Shown here in pieces: positions 9,228 to 18,841 of a stretch of 64,000 nt of DNA. Location: assembly GCA_003576905.1 (NCBI GenBank), contig QEVG01000008.1, forward strand, positions 62,001 through 126,000. Direction: 5' to 3'. This DNA is from Planctomycetota bacterium (lineage in GTDB: Bacteria; Planctomycetota; Phycisphaerae; UBA1845; UTPLA1). The notes under the pieces were generated by a model. The model worked only from the letters and a program-made list of their open reading frames with translations, was not told the origin of the DNA and did not search any database. A program made the translations under genes and the position numbers. Numbering within the stretch: position 1 is the first letter of the stretch; the number at the start of each line of letters is the position of its first letter.

Positions 9228-10400
9228 ATGACGGGCCGTTTCTGCCGAATTGCGGGTTTCCTGGCGATCGGGTTCGTCCTTACCGGATCGACCGGGCTGG
9301 AGCCCTGTGCGTCGGCGGCGCGGGGAGACGACGCTCAGAAGAAGACCGGCGGCGAGGTCAAAAAAAATATCGGGAGAAAGGCGGCCTCGGCGCGGCGCAG
9401 CCTCGACGAGCCATTTCCGAAAGGCCGGCGCGAGAAGGAGTTTCGCAAGCTCCTGGGCGAGGATTTTCGCGTCCGTCACACGGATCACTTCGTCGTCTTT
9501 TACAGCGCCGATGAAGAAGTGGTGAAGGACTTCATCCACCGCATCGAGAAGACCTTTGACTCGGTGCATCGCTTTTCGAGACGGCTCAACATCAAGGTCG
9601 ACTATACCGCCGACAAGCTGCCAATCATTTTTTGCAGGAACCACGACGAGTTTCGGGAGATCTTCCGGGCGATTCGCGGGGGTGAGCCCCCGGACGAGGC
9701 GGCGGGCTTGTATCTCTCGGGGCGGGCGAACGTGTCGCTATTTTACGACATGTCGCAGAACCCGTTCATGAGGGAATGGGCGGACAAGGCGCGGCAGCTT
9801 CGGGACGAGGCCCGCACGGAGATCGACGCCGGCACGCGAAAGGCGAAGGTGCGCGAGGCGCAGTGGTACACGAACCGGTCAAAGGTCTATCGGGAGGAGC
9901 AGAACCGCAGCGTCGTCCAGCACGAGGTGGCTCATCAGCTTCTTTACAACTTCCGCGTGCACAATTTCGAGTCGTCGTGGGCCAACCCGCAATGGCTGGT
10001 CGAGGGGCTGGCGACGCTGTTTGAGGTTCCGCCCGGCAAGCACGGCGCCGGGGCCGGCGTCATCAACCAGCGTCGGCTGGGAGACATTCGCGAGTCGATC
10101 GCGGAATTCACGGCGGAGGACTGGCGCCGGTTTATCGGCGCGGCGTCCCCGGGGCGGCAGATGCTCTCGAACGAAGGGTATGCCCGGTCGTGGGCCCTGG
10201 CGTACTTCCTTGTGAAGCGAAAAAGCCGGGAGCTTTCGCGATACGTGGAATTGATCAAGCGTCGGAAGACATCGAGGCCCGTGTCTGCGGAGCGGGAGCT
10301 GGCGGATTTCGAGAAGTGCTTCGGCAACGTGGACGATGCATTCGCCGCGTCCGTTGCGGAGTTCGTCAAGAGGCTGCCGTACCGGGCGGAGCAGGAATGA
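9228..10400 (+). CDS. Secreted DUF1570-like HEVAH metallopeptidase, copy 1
   Basis: Predicted exported zinc peptidase of a family common in Planctomycetota; substrate unknown. The 390-residue product begins with a signal peptide (MTGRFCRIAGFLAIGF, cleavage expected in the Ala-rich stretch after CASAA). It has a DUF1570-type region containing QHEVAHQLLYNF (zinc-binding HExxH) and the downstream WLVEGLATLFE, whose Glu is the likely third ligand. ATG 9228 is chosen because GGGGAG (9215-9220) precedes it by seven bases; an upstream GTG at 9213 overlaps this site. It has its own consensus promoter. The adjacent gene at 10511 has the same architecture, so the two look like a tandem duplication that has diverged. 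Confidence 0.82.
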   Translation: MTGRFCRIAGFLAIGFVLTGSTGLEPCASAARGDDAQKKTGGEVKKNIGRKAASARRSLDEPFPKGRREKEFRKLLGEDFRVRHTDHFVVFYSADEEVVKDFIHRIEKTFDSVHRFSRRLNIKVDYTADKLPIIFCRNHDEFREIFRAIRGGEPPDEAAGLYLSGRANVSLFYDMSQNPFMREWADKARQLRDEARTEIDAGTRKAKVREAQWYTNRSKVYREEQNRSVVQHEVAHQLLYNFRVHNFESSWANPQWLVEGLATLFEVPPGKHGAGAGVINQRRLGDIRESIAEFTAEDWRRFIGAASPGRQMLSNEGYARSWALAYFLVKRKSRELSRYVELIKRRKTSRPVSAERELADFEKCFGNVDDAFAASVAEFVKRLPYRAEQE

Positions 10401-10419
10401 GTTGGGGAGGCCCTGTTCG

Positions 10420-10448
10420 TTGTCCGGGCAATGGGCGGGGCTTAGAAT
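10420..10448 (+). promoter_or_regulatory. Promoter of second DUF1570-like gene
   Basis: TTGTCC (10420-10425), 17 bases, TAGAAT (10443-10448). It lies between the stop of copy 1 and the ATG at 10511, so the two paralogues can be transcribed independently. Confidence 0.6.
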
Positions 10449-10510
10449 GGAGTGTCGCGGGGTTTTTGTTCTCGGCGGGCGAGCGATTCTTGTTGCGGTG
10501 AGGAGCCAAC

Positions 10511-11728
10511 ATGGCGATGAGGCCGGCGCGGGTTACCGGGTGGCTGGTTGCGTTCCTGTTTGCAGGGGTCCTGGTGTGCCCGACCGGGCCGGGAGCGGCG
10601 TCGGCGGGCGACGGGGGGTCAGACTGGCGTCAGGGGGATGAGCCGAAGCCGAAGCGGACGAAGAAGGGGTCGAATTCGAACGGGGGCGGCAAGGGGGGTA
10701 CTTCGTCGGGCAGCGGCAAGGTGGACATGTCCGACATACCGCCGGACACGAAGGCGGAGAAAAAGGACAAGGCGTCGCTCGGCGAGTCGTTCAATCTGAA
10801 GCGAACGGCGCATTACTCGGTATTCTACGACACGAGCGAAGACGACCTGAGGGTATTCGCGGCGGCGATCGAGATGACCTATCGCTCGTGCATGAACTAC
10901 ACGCAGAAGCTGGGGTTTACGGCCCATCCTCCCGAGCGGAAGTTGCTCATCTATTACTTCGAACATCACAAGGACTACAGCGATTACGCCGAGCGGATCG
11001 GCAAGGGGCCGCAGCCGCAGAGCACCCCGGGGCTGTATTTTCCCGACCTGAACCGCAGCATGTTCTACAACTTCCGCAACCAGGAGAGCCTCAAAAAGCT
11101 GCGCGAAGAGTCGGAGTCAAAGATCGCCCAGCTGCGCGAACAGCTTAAGCAGACGGGGCTCAGCACCGCGGACCGAAAGCGCATCGGGCAGGAGATCGCC
11201 GATGCCCGGAGGATGGCGAATCGGAGCAACGTGGTGGGCGGCGACATCAGCGAGTCGATCGTGCAGCACGAGGTGGCGCACCAGGTGCTGTGGAACATCG
11301 GCTTTCACAATCCGAAGAACTTCTTCGCCAATCCGCGCTGGCTCGCGGAAGGAACGGCGATGATGTTTGAGCCGATCAGCACCGGGAACAGCGCGAACTT
11401 CGGGCGGGTGAACGAGGACCGGCTGAAGGAGTTTCGGATGCTGCGCGAGTCGGGGCGGCTGATCCCGGTGCGGGATTTCATCGCAACGCACGGGTGGTTC
11501 GGGCCGCAGACGATCGACGTGGCCTATCCGCAGGCGTGGGCGATCGTGCACTATCTGAACCGGACGAAGCGCTCGAAGCTGCGGAAGTACGTGGAACTGG
11601 TCAACAAGCGGCCGGCGGACTACAAGCCGGAGCCCGCGAAGGAAATCGCTGACTTCGAGAAGTGCTTCGGAAAGATTGACCAGAAATGGGTGGATGCGTG
11701 GGACGGCTGGATGAAGAACGTGCGGTAG
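10511..11728 (+). CDS. Secreted DUF1570-like HEVAH metallopeptidase, copy 2
   Basis: Paralogue of the preceding gene, 405 residues. It has a signal peptide (hydrophobic core WLVAFLFAGVLV), then a low-complexity Lys/Gly/Ser linker (about 40-75), then the DUF1570-type domain. Motifs are QHEVAHQVLWNIGFHNP and WLAEGTAMMFEP, giving HExxH plus a downstream Glu. Both copies share a C-terminal segment (ADFEKCFG). GAGGAG precedes the ATG by about five bases. Compared with copy 1 it has an extra charged helix, rich in Lys/Glu/Arg, between the two halves. Envelope protein turnover is a plausible role, but this is inference. Confidence 0.82.
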   Translation: MAMRPARVTGWLVAFLFAGVLVCPTGPGAASAGDGGSDWRQGDEPKPKRTKKGSNSNGGGKGGTSSGSGKVDMSDIPPDTKAEKKDKASLGESFNLKRTAHYSVFYDTSEDDLRVFAAAIEMTYRSCMNYTQKLGFTAHPPERKLLIYYFEHHKDYSDYAERIGKGPQPQSTPGLYFPDLNRSMFYNFRNQESLKKLREESESKIAQLREQLKQTGLSTADRKRIGQEIADARRMANRSNVVGGDISESIVQHEVAHQVLWNIGFHNPKNFFANPRWLAEGTAMMFEPISTGNSANFGRVNEDRLKEFRMLRESGRLIPVRDFIATHGWFGPQTIDVAYPQAWAIVHYLNRTKRSKLRKYVELVNKRPADYKPEPAKEIADFEKCFGKIDQKWVDAWDGWMKNVR

Positions 11729-11887
11729 CGGTCGCCGCCGGGCGGCGGGGGGAGGCGAACAACTGCGCAGGGTGGGGAAACCCGTTTTCGCGGCGATTTG
11801 CCCAATTGACCGGGTGGTGTGTTTTGTCCGTCTGTGCCGATAACTAGTTATGATTGAGGAAGATACGGCCCGTTTGGCCCCCGTGGA

Positions 11888-11916
11888 TTGGACAACGGGG
11901 CCTGATGGGTTACAGT
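11888..11916 (+). promoter_or_regulatory. Promoter of secreted protein gene 11993
   Basis: TTGGAC (11888-11893), 17 bases, TACAGT (11911-11916). The predicted start is about 70 bases before the ATG at 11993. Confidence 0.45.
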
Positions 11917-11992
11917 TAAGTGGGTTGGATGGTTGGCGCTTCTCGCACGTCCGTCGTCCGGTCCCGCCTCGCACCTACCTAAGAGGACACGC

Positions 11993-13135
11993 ATGAAGAG
12001 GGCTCAAGTTCGGCTGTCGGCCGCAGGCATAGCTGTCGCGCTGTGGGCTTCGCTATCGGGCCTCGATGCACGTGCGGCCGTGAACTCAATCTCCGGCGAG
12101 GCACAGGTGAAGGTGACGCAGTTCGTCGGGCCGAATGCCGTCCAGACGGACTTCAGCATCGAGACGGTGCCGCAGACGCGGCCGGAGCCTCCGGCCGTGG
12201 CGCGGGCGCGGATCGATCGCCTGCTCAGTTCGAACGAGGTGATCGCCGCCGGGCAGGGCGTTGCGATCATGTTTCCGCCCAATCTCTCGGGCGTCGGCAA
12301 TCCCAGCGACGTGGGGCTGGATATCGGCGCGTTCACAGATGGTCAGGATACTTCGACACGGTGGGAATCTACGGCAACGGTACGCCAGACGCGATCGCTT
12401 ACCTTGTCGCCCTCTGAGGCGGGCGCGCAGTTCGGATTCGGCGACGGGCGGACGCGCAGCCGCGTGCTGCTTTCCGGGGCAATGCTGGTAACGGCGGAGA
12501 ACCTCGGTCGCGATCTGAGCGGGGTGGAGATCAGCTTCACGTTTTCCGTGGTGCGCCGGCAGGCGGGCCGGGACGACACGACGCCCCTGGCGGGAGAGAT
12601 CGCCCTGGTCGGCGGGCCGAACGGCACGGTGGAAGTGGGGCGTCGCGTGGGCGCGTTCAACAACGTGGTGATTCCGGTCATCGATCTGAACGCGGTCGTG
12701 CCGGACGCGCCGCTGACAAAGGCGATTGTTTTCGCCGGCACGGAGTTTCCGTACGAGTATGATTTCTCGCTGAATCAGCCGTTCGAGCTGGAGCTGCTTG
12801 TGACGGCGACCGTGCGGACGATTCCGGGCGGCGTCGGCGGACTGGCGACCTTCGGCACGCCGCCGGAGGGGCTCGGCTCGGTACTGGATCGCGTAAAGAA
12901 GAACGACAGCGGCCAGCGAATGATCGCGGCGGTGAACGAACGGGTCGACACGACGGGCGAGGCCTACGTCAATCAGCCCGTGCCGCTGCCCGGCTTTGGC
13001 GGGTTGTGCGGCTCGGGGAGTGCCGGGCTGCTGCCACTCATGGTGGTCGGCGGGGCGTGTGCCGGTCGCTTCCGGCTCCGGGTGCGGCGTGCGAGGCCCG
13101 GCGCGGGCGGGGCGGCGTCGCGGTCCGATCGTTGA
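11993..13135 (+). CDS. Secreted hypothetical protein with Cys/hydrophobic/Arg C-terminal tail
   Basis: Not recognised as a named family. 380 residues with an N-terminal signal peptide (GIAVALWASLSG, cleavage near ARAA). The central region is mostly predicted beta-rich, with no cysteines or catalytic motif I can identify. It ends with LPGFGGLCGSGS, a hydrophobic stretch (AGLLPLMVVGGACAG) and an Arg-rich tail. This tripartite end resembles bacterial C-terminal sorting signals but is not PEP-CTERM. ATG 11993 is chosen because AAGAGGAC precedes it and the signal peptide starts there; an upstream TTG would add 20 residues without purpose. It has its own promoter and is followed by a small membrane protein. 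Confidence 0.75.
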   Translation: MKRAQVRLSAAGIAVALWASLSGLDARAAVNSISGEAQVKVTQFVGPNAVQTDFSIETVPQTRPEPPAVARARIDRLLSSNEVIAAGQGVAIMFPPNLSGVGNPSDVGLDIGAFTDGQDTSTRWESTATVRQTRSLTLSPSEAGAQFGFGDGRTRSRVLLSGAMLVTAENLGRDLSGVEISFTFSVVRRQAGRDDTTPLAGEIALVGGPNGTVEVGRRVGAFNNVVIPVIDLNAVVPDAPLTKAIVFAGTEFPYEYDFSLNQPFELELLVTATVRTIPGGVGGLATFGTPPEGLGSVLDRVKKNDSGQRMIAAVNERVDTTGEAYVNQPVPLPGFGGLCGSGSAGLLPLMVVGGACAGRFRLRVRRARPGAGGAASRSDR

Positions 13136-13166
13136 GAATGAGCCCTCATCCAATCGGCGGGAATCC

Positions 13167-13469
13167 TTGATCGCGCAGAGTTCGGCACAGTCGCAGGCCA
13201 TCCTCTGGGGGGGCGTGTTGATTGTCGCCATCGTGGTGCTGGGCGTGGTGGTGTGGGGAATCCGCCGATGGCTCTTTGGCGTCCGGACCGAAGAAGCGCC
13301 GGAGTCGTGGTCGTTGCAGCATTTGCGCGAACTGCGGGCGAGCGGTCAGATCAGCCCGGAAGAGTTCGAGATTCTGCGGGCCAATCTGTTGAAATCCGCG
13401 CGGAAATCGGGGGGCGGGGGCGGTGAGCCGAGCGGGGGGCGGCGCAGCGCCGGCGCGGAATCCGAATGA
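13167..13469 (+). CDS. Small membrane protein with SHOCT-like C-terminus
   Basis: 100 residues from a TTG start. One membrane helix (AILWGGVLIVAIVVLGVVVW) is followed by a short amphipathic region, LRELRASGQISPEEFEILR, typical of SHOCT or short oligomerisation tails in small membrane proteins. A Gly/Arg/Ser-rich end follows. TTG 13167 is preferred because upstream alternatives would overlap the preceding gene extensively; only a weak GGCGGGA lies upstream. The function is unknown. Confidence 0.6.
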   Translation: MIAQSSAQSQAILWGGVLIVAIVVLGVVVWGIRRWLFGVRTEEAPESWSLQHLRELRASGQISPEEFEILRANLLKSARKSGGGGGEPSGGRRSAGAESE

Positions 13470-13596
13470 AATCAAGATGGGTGTCTGGGGCCGTCGATAA
13501 GTTGCGTGCCGCGGGATACAATCCCCGCGGCGGGCGCGGCGCCGCGGCGTCGCGATCGCAGGCTGAGACGGCGGCGTTTTTAAGAGGATCCATCAC

Positions 13597-14934
<1,338 letters not shown>

Positions 14935-15083
14935 CGGCGGGCCGATAATCCGGGGCGGCGCGCGGGCGGGGGGCGGCTTTGCTCCGGGCATCTAACGAAA
15001 CTTCATCAATGTGACGATAGGACGGCAGACGCGAACCGGGCGGATGGTCCGTCCCGGCCCCGGTTCGTTCGGGAGGCACGCAC

Positions 15084-15287
15084 GTGGACCCGCAAGCGCC
15101 GGCCGCCGCCGACAACGTGATGATGATCTGCCCGAACCTGAAATGCCGAAAGGTGCTTCAGGTGTCGGCGCGGTACCGCGGGCAGCAAGTCAAGTGCCAC
15201 AATTGCGGCACGCTTTTTCTCGTTCCGGCGCAGAAGAAAGCGGACAAGCCCGCCGCCGGCAGCCCGACTTCAGGCGACCCCGTCTGA
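15084..15287 (+). CDS. Small zinc-ribbon protein
   Basis: 67 residues from a GTG start preceded by GGGAGG. It contains one CxxxxC...CxxC zinc-ribbon-like unit (CPNLKCRKVL and CHNCGTLF), similar to the MJ0042/FHA-associated ribbons that begin many planctomycete regulatory proteins. It has no further domain, so it may act as a small adaptor. It converges with the M42 peptidase gene, 24 bases away. Confidence 0.6.
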   Translation: MDPQAPAAADNVMMICPNLKCRKVLQVSARYRGQQVKCHNCGTLFLVPAQKKADKPAAGSPTSGDPV

Positions 15288-15311
15288 CGCGCGGCCCCCA
15301 TCGCAATCGAG

Positions 15312-16526
15312 TCATCTTTCCGACATTCCCCCCACGCGAGCGCCGGAGACGGCGGCGGCGGTCTTGGTCAGGCGCGGGCGGTGCAGCCGGAGCAGGGCAT
15401 CGAGGCGCTTGCTCAGGCCGGGGTGTGAGCCATCGAACTTCATCTTCGCGGGGCTTTCGGCCAGGGCGACGAACCACTTCACCAGGTTGTCGAAGTCGCG
15501 GACGTCGATGAATTCCGGTCCGATCTTTCTTCGCTGGGTGTCCATGTTGTGATAGTTGCCCAGGGGCAGGCAGATGCCCGTCGCGTCGTAGCCGTGGTGG
15601 CAGTAGGCGGTCGATTCGCAGGTGCCGCCGTCCATGAGCTTGCGCTGAAAGCGGAAGCCTTTGTCCTTCTCCGCGAGGGCCTCGGCGACGACCTGGCAGT
15701 AAGCGGTGGCCGCGGGCGTGAAGACCGATGCCTTGTCGCCGACACGCAGGACCGGGCCATCTCCCAGGGCGACGCCGGTGACGGCCTTGCTGCACTCGAC
15801 GGCCACGACGATCGCATTGCGCGGGACGGTTTTCGATTCGACCGCCGCCAGCGCGCCGGCGAAGCCCACTTCCTCGGCGCGCGTGAAGAAGGCGCAGCAC
15901 TTCACGCGAATCTCGCGCCGGCAGATTTCATCGAGCATGGCCAGTATGCCGGCCAGGCCGGCGATGTCGTCGCACACCCGCGCGCGGATCTGGTTCCCAC
16001 GGATCACGGCGTCGCCGATGCCCCACATGCCGGGGCTGCCGGGCTCGACCGCGCCGCGCACCTGGGCGATGACGGCGGCGGGCGGCGCTTCGGCGCCGAA
16101 CGATCGCGCGCTGGCCGCGGCGCGCTTGAGGTGCGGGCTGGTCGGCTTCTGGGGGATCACCTCGACGATCCGCCCTGGGACCCAGCGGCCGCCGGAGTGG
16201 AACTGGATGCGTTCGCTGTGAAAGTAGGAGCCCATGACCCAGCCGCGCCATTCGGCGTGGACGCGGTGGCGGGCGATCATCTTCGTCGCACAGAACCCGG
16301 GATGGTCCATGTGCGCGGCGAAGAGAATGGGCCGGCCGCGCATCGGGCCTTTCCGCCGGGGCACATAGCGTACAAGTAGATTGCCGAAACGGTCGGTGGA
16401 CATTTTCAGTGCCGTGCGCGCCGCGACGAACCGACGGATGAAGGCGACTACGTGCCCTTCGCAGAAGGGCGCCGTGGGCAGATTCACGAGATGTTGTAGC
16501 AGCGTGCGGTGTCGGGCAGTGGCCAT
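15312..16526 (-). CDS. M42-family metallo-aminopeptidase-like protein
   Basis: Probable cytoplasmic di-metal aminopeptidase, 404 residues. Motifs in order: LFAAHMDHPG (metal His/Asp), CDDIAGLAG (bridging Asp), FTRAEEVGF (catalytic and metal Glu pair), VAVECSKA (Glu where many members have Asp) and the C-terminal LGNYHNMD (metal His). Start 16526 is chosen because AGGAG precedes this ATG by seven bases; further upstream the frame is open but has no such site. The family assignment is good, the substrate unknown. Confidence 0.85.
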   Translation of the reverse strand: MATARHRTLLQHLVNLPTAPFCEGHVVAFIRRFVAARTALKMSTDRFGNLLVRYVPRRKGPMRGRPILFAAHMDHPGFCATKMIARHRVHAEWRGWVMGSYFHSERIQFHSGGRWVPGRIVEVIPQKPTSPHLKRAAASARSFGAEAPPAAVIAQVRGAVEPGSPGMWGIGDAVIRGNQIRARVCDDIAGLAGILAMLDEICRREIRVKCCAFFTRAEEVGFAGALAAVESKTVPRNAIVVAVECSKAVTGVALGDGPVLRVGDKASVFTPAATAYCQVVAEALAEKDKGFRFQRKLMDGGTCESTAYCHHGYDATGICLPLGNYHNMDTQRRKIGPEFIDVRDFDNLVKWFVALAESPAKMKFDGSHPGLSKRLDALLRLHRPRLTKTAAAVSGARVGGMSER

Positions 16527-16683
16527 GAAACGGCTCCTGTAACCTGTTGAAAGCTCATGTTTTGCGGTTCGGCGGGGCCGCCGGGCCGCGGGGCCATTGG
16601 GCGGGTGGGCGACCGGCCGGCGGCAGTTTCCGCCGGAATGGCGCAAGGTTCAACCCGCGACTCGGCCGATATTCCATAGCAAC

Positions 16684-17691
16684 ATGACCACGATTTCCAG
16701 CCCGATTGCAACTCCATTGGCTGTGTCGGAATGCGGCTTTGGCTGCGCGGCGTGTGCGTATCGTGGGGAACGCCCGCCTGTCGTGCTGCGCGCTTCCGAC
16801 GTCATGCCGTTTGAGCTGGTGGAATGCCCGGCGTGCCGGCTGGTGCAGCAGTCGCCGAGATATTCACCGGCAGAGCTGGCGCGGCTGTATCGGCGCGACT
16901 ACTATGTGTTCGAAGAGTCGGACGCGCATCGGTGGGCCCGGGCGGTGCAGCAATATGTCATTCACCTGCACGGTCTGGAGCGGCCTGGCGGGCCGCGGCT
17001 GCTGGAAATCGGCTGTGCGACGGGGCAGCTGGGAGCGCTGGCGGCGGCGCGGGGTTGGCGCTACACGGGGATCGACGTTTCCGCCGAGGCGGTGAGCCGG
17101 GCGGCTGTGCGGTTTGGCCTGGATGTCCGCGCGGGCACGCTTGCGCAGCACGCGGCGACGCTTCATCCGTACGACGTCATATTCCTCGGCGACGTGATTG
17201 AGCACGTGCTTGATCCGGCGTCATTGATGGCGGAGTTGCGAAAGGTATTGACGCCCGGCGGGGTGGTGTGCATTGACACGCCGAACTGGGCGAGCCGGTG
17301 GCGGCGCGTCTTCGGTCGATGCTGGCTGGGATTGAATCGGTATCACATCAACCTGTTCGACGCGAGTTCGCTGCGAATGCTGCTTGCGCGGCAGGGCTTT
17401 TTGATGGATCGCTGCGGCAGCTACACGCATTGCCGCTACGAAGCGTGGCCGGCGCGGCCGGAGGTGCGGCGCTGGCTGGACCGGCTGCCGGGCTTTGCCG
17501 CCTGGCGGGTCGGCGCGCTGCTCGATGAGCTTACGAGTCGCCGGCCGTGGGTGCTGCTGCGCCGCGATCCTCCGACCGGCCTGGAGCCCGCGCAGCGCTT
17601 GGTACACGTTCTTGCGGGACAGGTCAGCGAGCGGCAGATGGCCTTTCAGAGCGGCGACAACTTGTTTGTTACAGCGCGGCGCCCGGCCTGA
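16684..17691 (+). CDS. Class I SAM-dependent methyltransferase with N-terminal zinc-ribbon-like segment
   Basis: 335 residues. The N-terminus has a Cys-rich segment (CGFGCAACAY ... ECPACRLV), as seen in sugar or O-antigen C-methyltransferase-like proteins. The Rossmann SAM-binding core follows: LLEIGCATGQLG (motif I), GIDVSAEAV, and DVIFLGDVIEHVLDP, with later GGVVCIDTPNW. Acceptor unknown; surface polysaccharide or secondary metabolite modification is plausible. It converges with the amidotransferase gene at 17700. Confidence 0.8.
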   Translation: MTTISSPIATPLAVSECGFGCAACAYRGERPPVVLRASDVMPFELVECPACRLVQQSPRYSPAELARLYRRDYYVFEESDAHRWARAVQQYVIHLHGLERPGGPRLLEIGCATGQLGALAAARGWRYTGIDVSAEAVSRAAVRFGLDVRAGTLAQHAATLHPYDVIFLGDVIEHVLDPASLMAELRKVLTPGGVVCIDTPNWASRWRRVFGRCWLGLNRYHINLFDASSLRMLLARQGFLMDRCGSYTHCRYEAWPARPEVRRWLDRLPGFAAWRVGALLDELTSRRPWVLLRRDPPTGLEPAQRLVHVLAGQVSERQMAFQSGDNLFVTARRPA

Positions 17692-17699
17692 ACACCCGA

Positions 17700-18284
17700 T
17701 TACATGCGAAGAAAATTGGCGAGGAGCTTCGTGCCTTCGGTGGTAAGAAAACTCTCTGGGTGGAACTGCACGCCTTCGAGCGGGGCGGACTTGTGGCGGA
17801 GGGCCATGCACTCGTTTTGTTCCGAGCGTGCGGAGACTTCAAAGTCCAAGCCAAGCGTGGCTTCTTCGACCATCAGTGAGTGATAACGGGTCGCGGTGAA
17901 CGGGTTGGAGAGACCGGCGAAGAGGGTCCTCCCGTCGTGGTGAATCTCGCTGGTTTTTCCGTGCATGATCCGCCCCGCGCGGACGACGGCGGCGCCGAAG
18001 CTGTGGCCAATGCACTGGTGGCCGAGGCAGACGCCAAGGACGGGAATGCGCTTGAAGAAGTGACGGATCGCGTCGTTGCTGATGCCGCCTTCCTTTGGGG
18101 TGCAGGGGCCGGGCGAGATGACGAGGTGGGTGGGTTTTCGCGCGTCGAGTTCGTCCAGCGTGACCTGGTCGTTGCGGTACACGGCAATTTCGTGGCGCAG
18201 GCCCGGGTCGTCGAGGCCGATCTCTCCGAAGCGCTGAACGAGGTTGTAGGTGAAGGAGTCGTAGTTATCGATGATAACGAGCAT
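17700..18284 (-). CDS. Anthranilate/aminodeoxychorismate synthase glutamine amidotransferase subunit
   Basis: Class I glutamine amidotransferase, 194 residues, releasing ammonia for anthranilate or 4-amino-4-deoxychorismate synthesis (TrpG/PabA type). It opens with MLVIIDNYDSFTYNLVQ, has PGPCTP, the nucleophile in GVCLGHQCIGH, and the His-Glu pair in QFHPESFLT. The partner synthase subunit is not in the window, so trpG and pabA cannot be told apart. Confidence 0.93.
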   Translation of the reverse strand: MLVIIDNYDSFTYNLVQRFGEIGLDDPGLRHEIAVYRNDQVTLDELDARKPTHLVISPGPCTPKEGGISNDAIRHFFKRIPVLGVCLGHQCIGHSFGAAVVRAGRIMHGKTSEIHHDGRTLFAGLSNPFTATRYHSLMVEEATLGLDFEVSARSEQNECMALRHKSAPLEGVQFHPESFLTTEGTKLLANFLRM

Positions 18285-18298
18285 GATTCCGGCCTGTT

Positions 18299-18712
18299 TC
18301 AGGGATTGGTTGTATTTACCGCGCGGTCATCGGGTACGGGATTGCCGCACTCCGGGCATAGTAGCGCCGGGCTGCCAGACAGATCATAACCGCAATGTCG
18401 GCAGAAAAACCCGCATCGCTTAAGGACCACGATGCCTTCCAACCTCATCATCGAGACCGCTGCGAAGATCGCAAGACAACCCACAAGGATCAGCTGTTGC
18501 GGGAATTCGGCGGGCCTGGCGACCCAATCGATGAGTCGCAAGAGAAGGAATGCGATGATCCCCACGGCAGCCACAGCGACGAATCGTCTCCCCTTGTTGA
18601 AGCCAAGAAGGGAACCACATCGCCTGCACCGCCACCTGGCAAACAGCCATGCCCTGAAGATCCTGCGCTCCGTGGGCACCGGCGCCGTGCAGTTTGGGCA
18701 TTGAGCCGCCAT
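18299..18712 (-). CDS. Small membrane protein with two zinc-ribbon motifs
   Basis: 137 residues. An N-terminal CPNC...CRRC pair and a C-terminal CRHCGYDL...CPECG pair flank two membrane helices (AVAAVGIIAFLLLRLIDWV and LILVGCLAIFAAVSMM). The C-terminal CGYDLxGxxxxxCPECG motif is frequent in Planctomycetota membrane proteins. Function unknown. It lies upstream of, and on the same strand as, the amidotransferase gene with a 14-base gap, so the two may be co-transcribed. Confidence 0.65.
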   Translation of the reverse strand: MAAQCPNCTAPVPTERRIFRAWLFARWRCRRCGSLLGFNKGRRFVAVAAVGIIAFLLLRLIDWVARPAEFPQQLILVGCLAIFAAVSMMRLEGIVVLKRCGFFCRHCGYDLSGSPALLCPECGNPVPDDRAVNTTNP

Positions 18713-18841
18713 TCTTACATCATAATGCGGAACGCGCGGGACGGAATCCGGTTCAGTCGTCGCCCGCGGGGTGCCGCGCGGTTACTATCGCCGTGTGAAC
18801 GTCCCGTGAGGAGGGACTGTCTTCGATTTGGAGGGTGCAAC

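Noticed and set aside
18395-18841. N-terminal extension of the PLP enzyme gene
   Set aside because: The extension lies antisense to a zinc-ribbon gene, and GGAGGG immediately precedes the GTG at 18842.
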